Below are positions 62,615 through 64,000 of a DNA stretch of 64,000 nucleotides, one piece after another. Origin of the DNA: Vicinamibacterales bacterium. GTDB taxonomy: Bacteria > Acidobacteriota > Vicinamibacteria > Vicinamibacterales > 2-12-FULL-66-21. The first letter of the stretch is position 1; the number at the start of each line of letters is the position of its first letter. The position numbers and the translations under genes were made by a program. The notes beneath the pieces are model-generated. The model did no database searches and was not told the DNA's origin. It saw only the letters and a list, made by a program, of their open reading frames with translations. The DNA lies in NCBI GenBank assembly GCA_036496585.1, contig DASXLB010000078.1, forward strand, positions 1 through 64,000, given 5' to 3'.

Positions 62615-64000
62615 CTATTTCTTGGGCGCCTTGGTCGTCGATTTGATCGCCGGCGGCGGCCGGAGCGTGTACGACGTCTTGTACTTCAAGTCGTACTTGC
62701 CGGGCTTGGCGACGCGGATCTCGATGACCCGGCGCTTCTTGAGGGGATCGGGATTGTTCGAATAGTAGCCGAGCACGTAGTAGTCGCTGGTCTCGGCGTC
62801 GATGCGCTTGAGCGACTTGTCGAAGTCGTTCTGGTTGATCACCGCGTAGCCGCCGGTCAGCTCGGCAATCACCCGCAGACTGTTCTGCGTCTCGCGGATG
62901 TGATCCTGCCAGTCCTGCATGTCGAGCTTTGTCTGATCGAGGTCGGGACCGCCGACCAGGCCGCGCGGGTCGATCGTGTACATCGTCGCGTTGGCGCGGT
63001 TGGCTTCTTTCGTCAGCTCCGACAGCTCCGCCGCCAGGTCCGCGGCGGCGAACTCGTTGTCGCCGGTCGTCGAAAACGGATTCGTCGACGTGTCGACGCT
63101 GCTGCCGTCGGCGGCGCTGCTGCCGCTGCTCGTCGGACAGTTGCTGGTGCTGCCCGATGACGAGTCGCATCCCAGCCCCATGGCGGAGAGGCGCTGGCTC
63201 GCTTCCTTGGCGCGCGACCGCGAGAACGGATCGAAATCGTAGCCGTTGCTGACGTAGATGAAGGCCTTGCGGCGGTTGTGCACCTGCTCGAGGTTGTTGA
63301 GGACGTCGTAGGCGGTCGAGAACGCCACGTGCGCGCGATACCGCACTTCCGGCGGACCCTGCGCGCCGTCCGGCGTCTCGATGATCTCGTCGGGCTTGAG
63401 GCCGGCGCCCGAGATCTTGCTGATCGCCTCGTCGAGCCGCTTGCGATCGTAGGTCATGTCGACCGCCAGCGACGAGGGCCCCGTCGACACGACGCCGAAC
63501 ATGTCCCCTTCGTGGATCAGGTTCGTCTCGATCTTCTTGAACAGCTCACGGATTCGCCCGGTGTTGTTGAAATCCATGTGGAGGTCGTCCACAAAGATCA
63601 TGAAGATGCGCCCGGACGCGTCGTTGGTGGGCCGCGGCGGCGGCAGCAGGATACCGGCCTGCAGCGGCGGCGGCGGCGCGCTCGTGTCGTTGATGACGCG
63701 GCCGCCGTGCGTGAGCACGAACGTGACGACGTCCTGCTTGACGCCGTCCTCGTATACCTCGAAGTCGTTCTTGCCCAGACTCGAGACGAACTGCCCCTCA
63801 GAGTCACGGACGATCAGGTCGGAGGTCACCAGATCGACGCTGCGGCGGATAACTTCATGGCTCTGCGTCGTCGGCGTCAGAATGCCCTGCTGCGCCGGCT
63901 GTTGCTGCGCCGGTTGGGGCGGCGGTTGCGCCGGCGTGGCGGGCTGTTGCGCCGAAAGGGCGATGCCGGCGACGCACAAAGCTGCCGCGACCGGGAACGT
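62615..64000 (-). CDS. VWFA-related acidobacterial domain protein (partial at window edge)
   Basis: The visible 460-plus residues end at the window edge inside a signal-peptide-like stretch, so the true start lies beyond base 64000. A Pro/Gln-rich linker follows the signal, then 'LIVRDSEGQFVSSLGKNDFEVYEDG' and the VWA core with 'IFMIFVDDLHMDFNN' (the usual DxSxS metal motif is altered), then 'TMYTIDPRGLVGG' and 'YYVLGYYSNN'. This matches the VWFA-related acidobacterial family. A Ser/Thr-rich insert (about 285-315, containing Cys) interrupts the core. Function is unknown; secretion is likely. Confidence 0.85.
   Translation of the reverse strand, partial: TFPVAAALCVAGIALSAQQPATPAQPPPQPAQQQPAQQGILTPTTQSHEVIRRSVDLVTSDLIVRDSEGQFVSSLGKNDFEVYEDGVKQDVVTFVLTHGGRVINDTSAPPPPLQAGILLPPPRPTNDASGRIFMIFVDDLHMDFNNTGRIRELFKKIETNLIHEGDMFGVVSTGPSSLAVDMTYDRKRLDEAISKISGAGLKPDEIIETPDGAQGPPEVRYRAHVAFSTAYDVLNNLEQVHNRRKAFIYVSNGYDFDPFSRSRAKEASQRLSAMGLGCDSSSGSTSNCPTSSGSSAADGSSVDTSTNPFSTTGDNEFAAADLAAELSELTKEANRANATMYTIDPRGLVGGPDLDQTKLDMQDWQDHIRETQNSLRVIAELTGGYAVINQNDFDKSLKRIDAETSDYYVLGYYSNNPDPLKKRRVIEIRVAKPGKYDLKYKTSYTLRPPPAIKSTTKAPKK

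Overview
The window looks like chromosomal DNA of a high-GC Gram-negative bacterium, most probably an acidobacterium (Acidobacteriota, Vicinamibacteria-like). This is inferred from gene families, not from an rRNA. The clues are a VWFA-related protein of the acidobacterial type, two TonB-dependent receptors with an N-terminal carboxypeptidase-regulatory-like domain and no SusD partner, large membrane-bound serine/threonine kinases, a 'bactofilin', and the order tRNA-Pro / MerR regulator / HU-IHF-type protein. No rRNA, IS element, prophage or CRISPR array was found.

Layout. 1-1.9 kb: a small accessory segment with a DUF6978-like and a DUF1828-like gene, lying against the 3' end of a tRNA-Pro(GGG). 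2-8.1 kb: MerR-like regulator and a tandem duplicated pair of transmembrane Ser/Thr kinases. 8.2-21 kb: housekeeping genes. These are der, an HU/IHF gene with a near-consensus promoter, a site-2 protease, and then a long minus-strand run (ugd, galE, MsbA-like ABC exporter, yicC, gmk, rpoZ, coaBC, family-4 UDG, priA) in which neighbours mostly overlap by 1-11 bases. 21.1-29 kb: a plus-strand polysaccharide cluster of five glycosyltransferases, a polyprenyl-phosphate sugar-phosphate transferase and a UDP-glucuronate decarboxylase. Together with ugd and galE it makes a nucleotide-sugar and glycan-assembly locus. 29-31.2 kb: a GMC oxidoreductase with a gluconate-2-dehydrogenase-subunit-3-like partner. 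31.4-43.9 kb: minus-strand genes for a 903-residue coiled-coil protein, pgsA, a TPR/SLH lipoprotein, hflX, threonylcarbamoyl-AMP synthase, an MFS exporter, glpX, an acyl-CoA dehydrogenase, a SAM hydrolase next to a methyltransferase, and a bactofilin. 44-51.5 kb: cysteine desulfurase plus mnmA (tRNA thiolation), facing a minus-strand operon of sulfatase-fold/TPR protein, glgA, trxA and trxB. 51.7-64 kb: a small secreted protein plus TonB receptor, an orphan FdhE-like protein, a D-Ala-D-Ala carboxypeptidase, small unknown proteins, a solitary beta-class DNA methyltransferase, a second TonB receptor, and a VWFA-related protein cut by the window edge.

The most interesting whole-window signal is regulatory. 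At ten gene starts a -10-like hexamer of form TANNNT lies only 6-10 bases before the start codon (ATG, GTG or TTG), leaving no room for a Shine-Dalgarno site. This points to frequent leaderless transcription, while genes inside operons often do show SD sites. Other points of interest are the tRNA-linked DUF6978/DUF1828 pair, a protease gene with no canonical start codon, a six-unit 11-bp repeat inside priA that keeps frame, and several dispersed or palindromic repeats.
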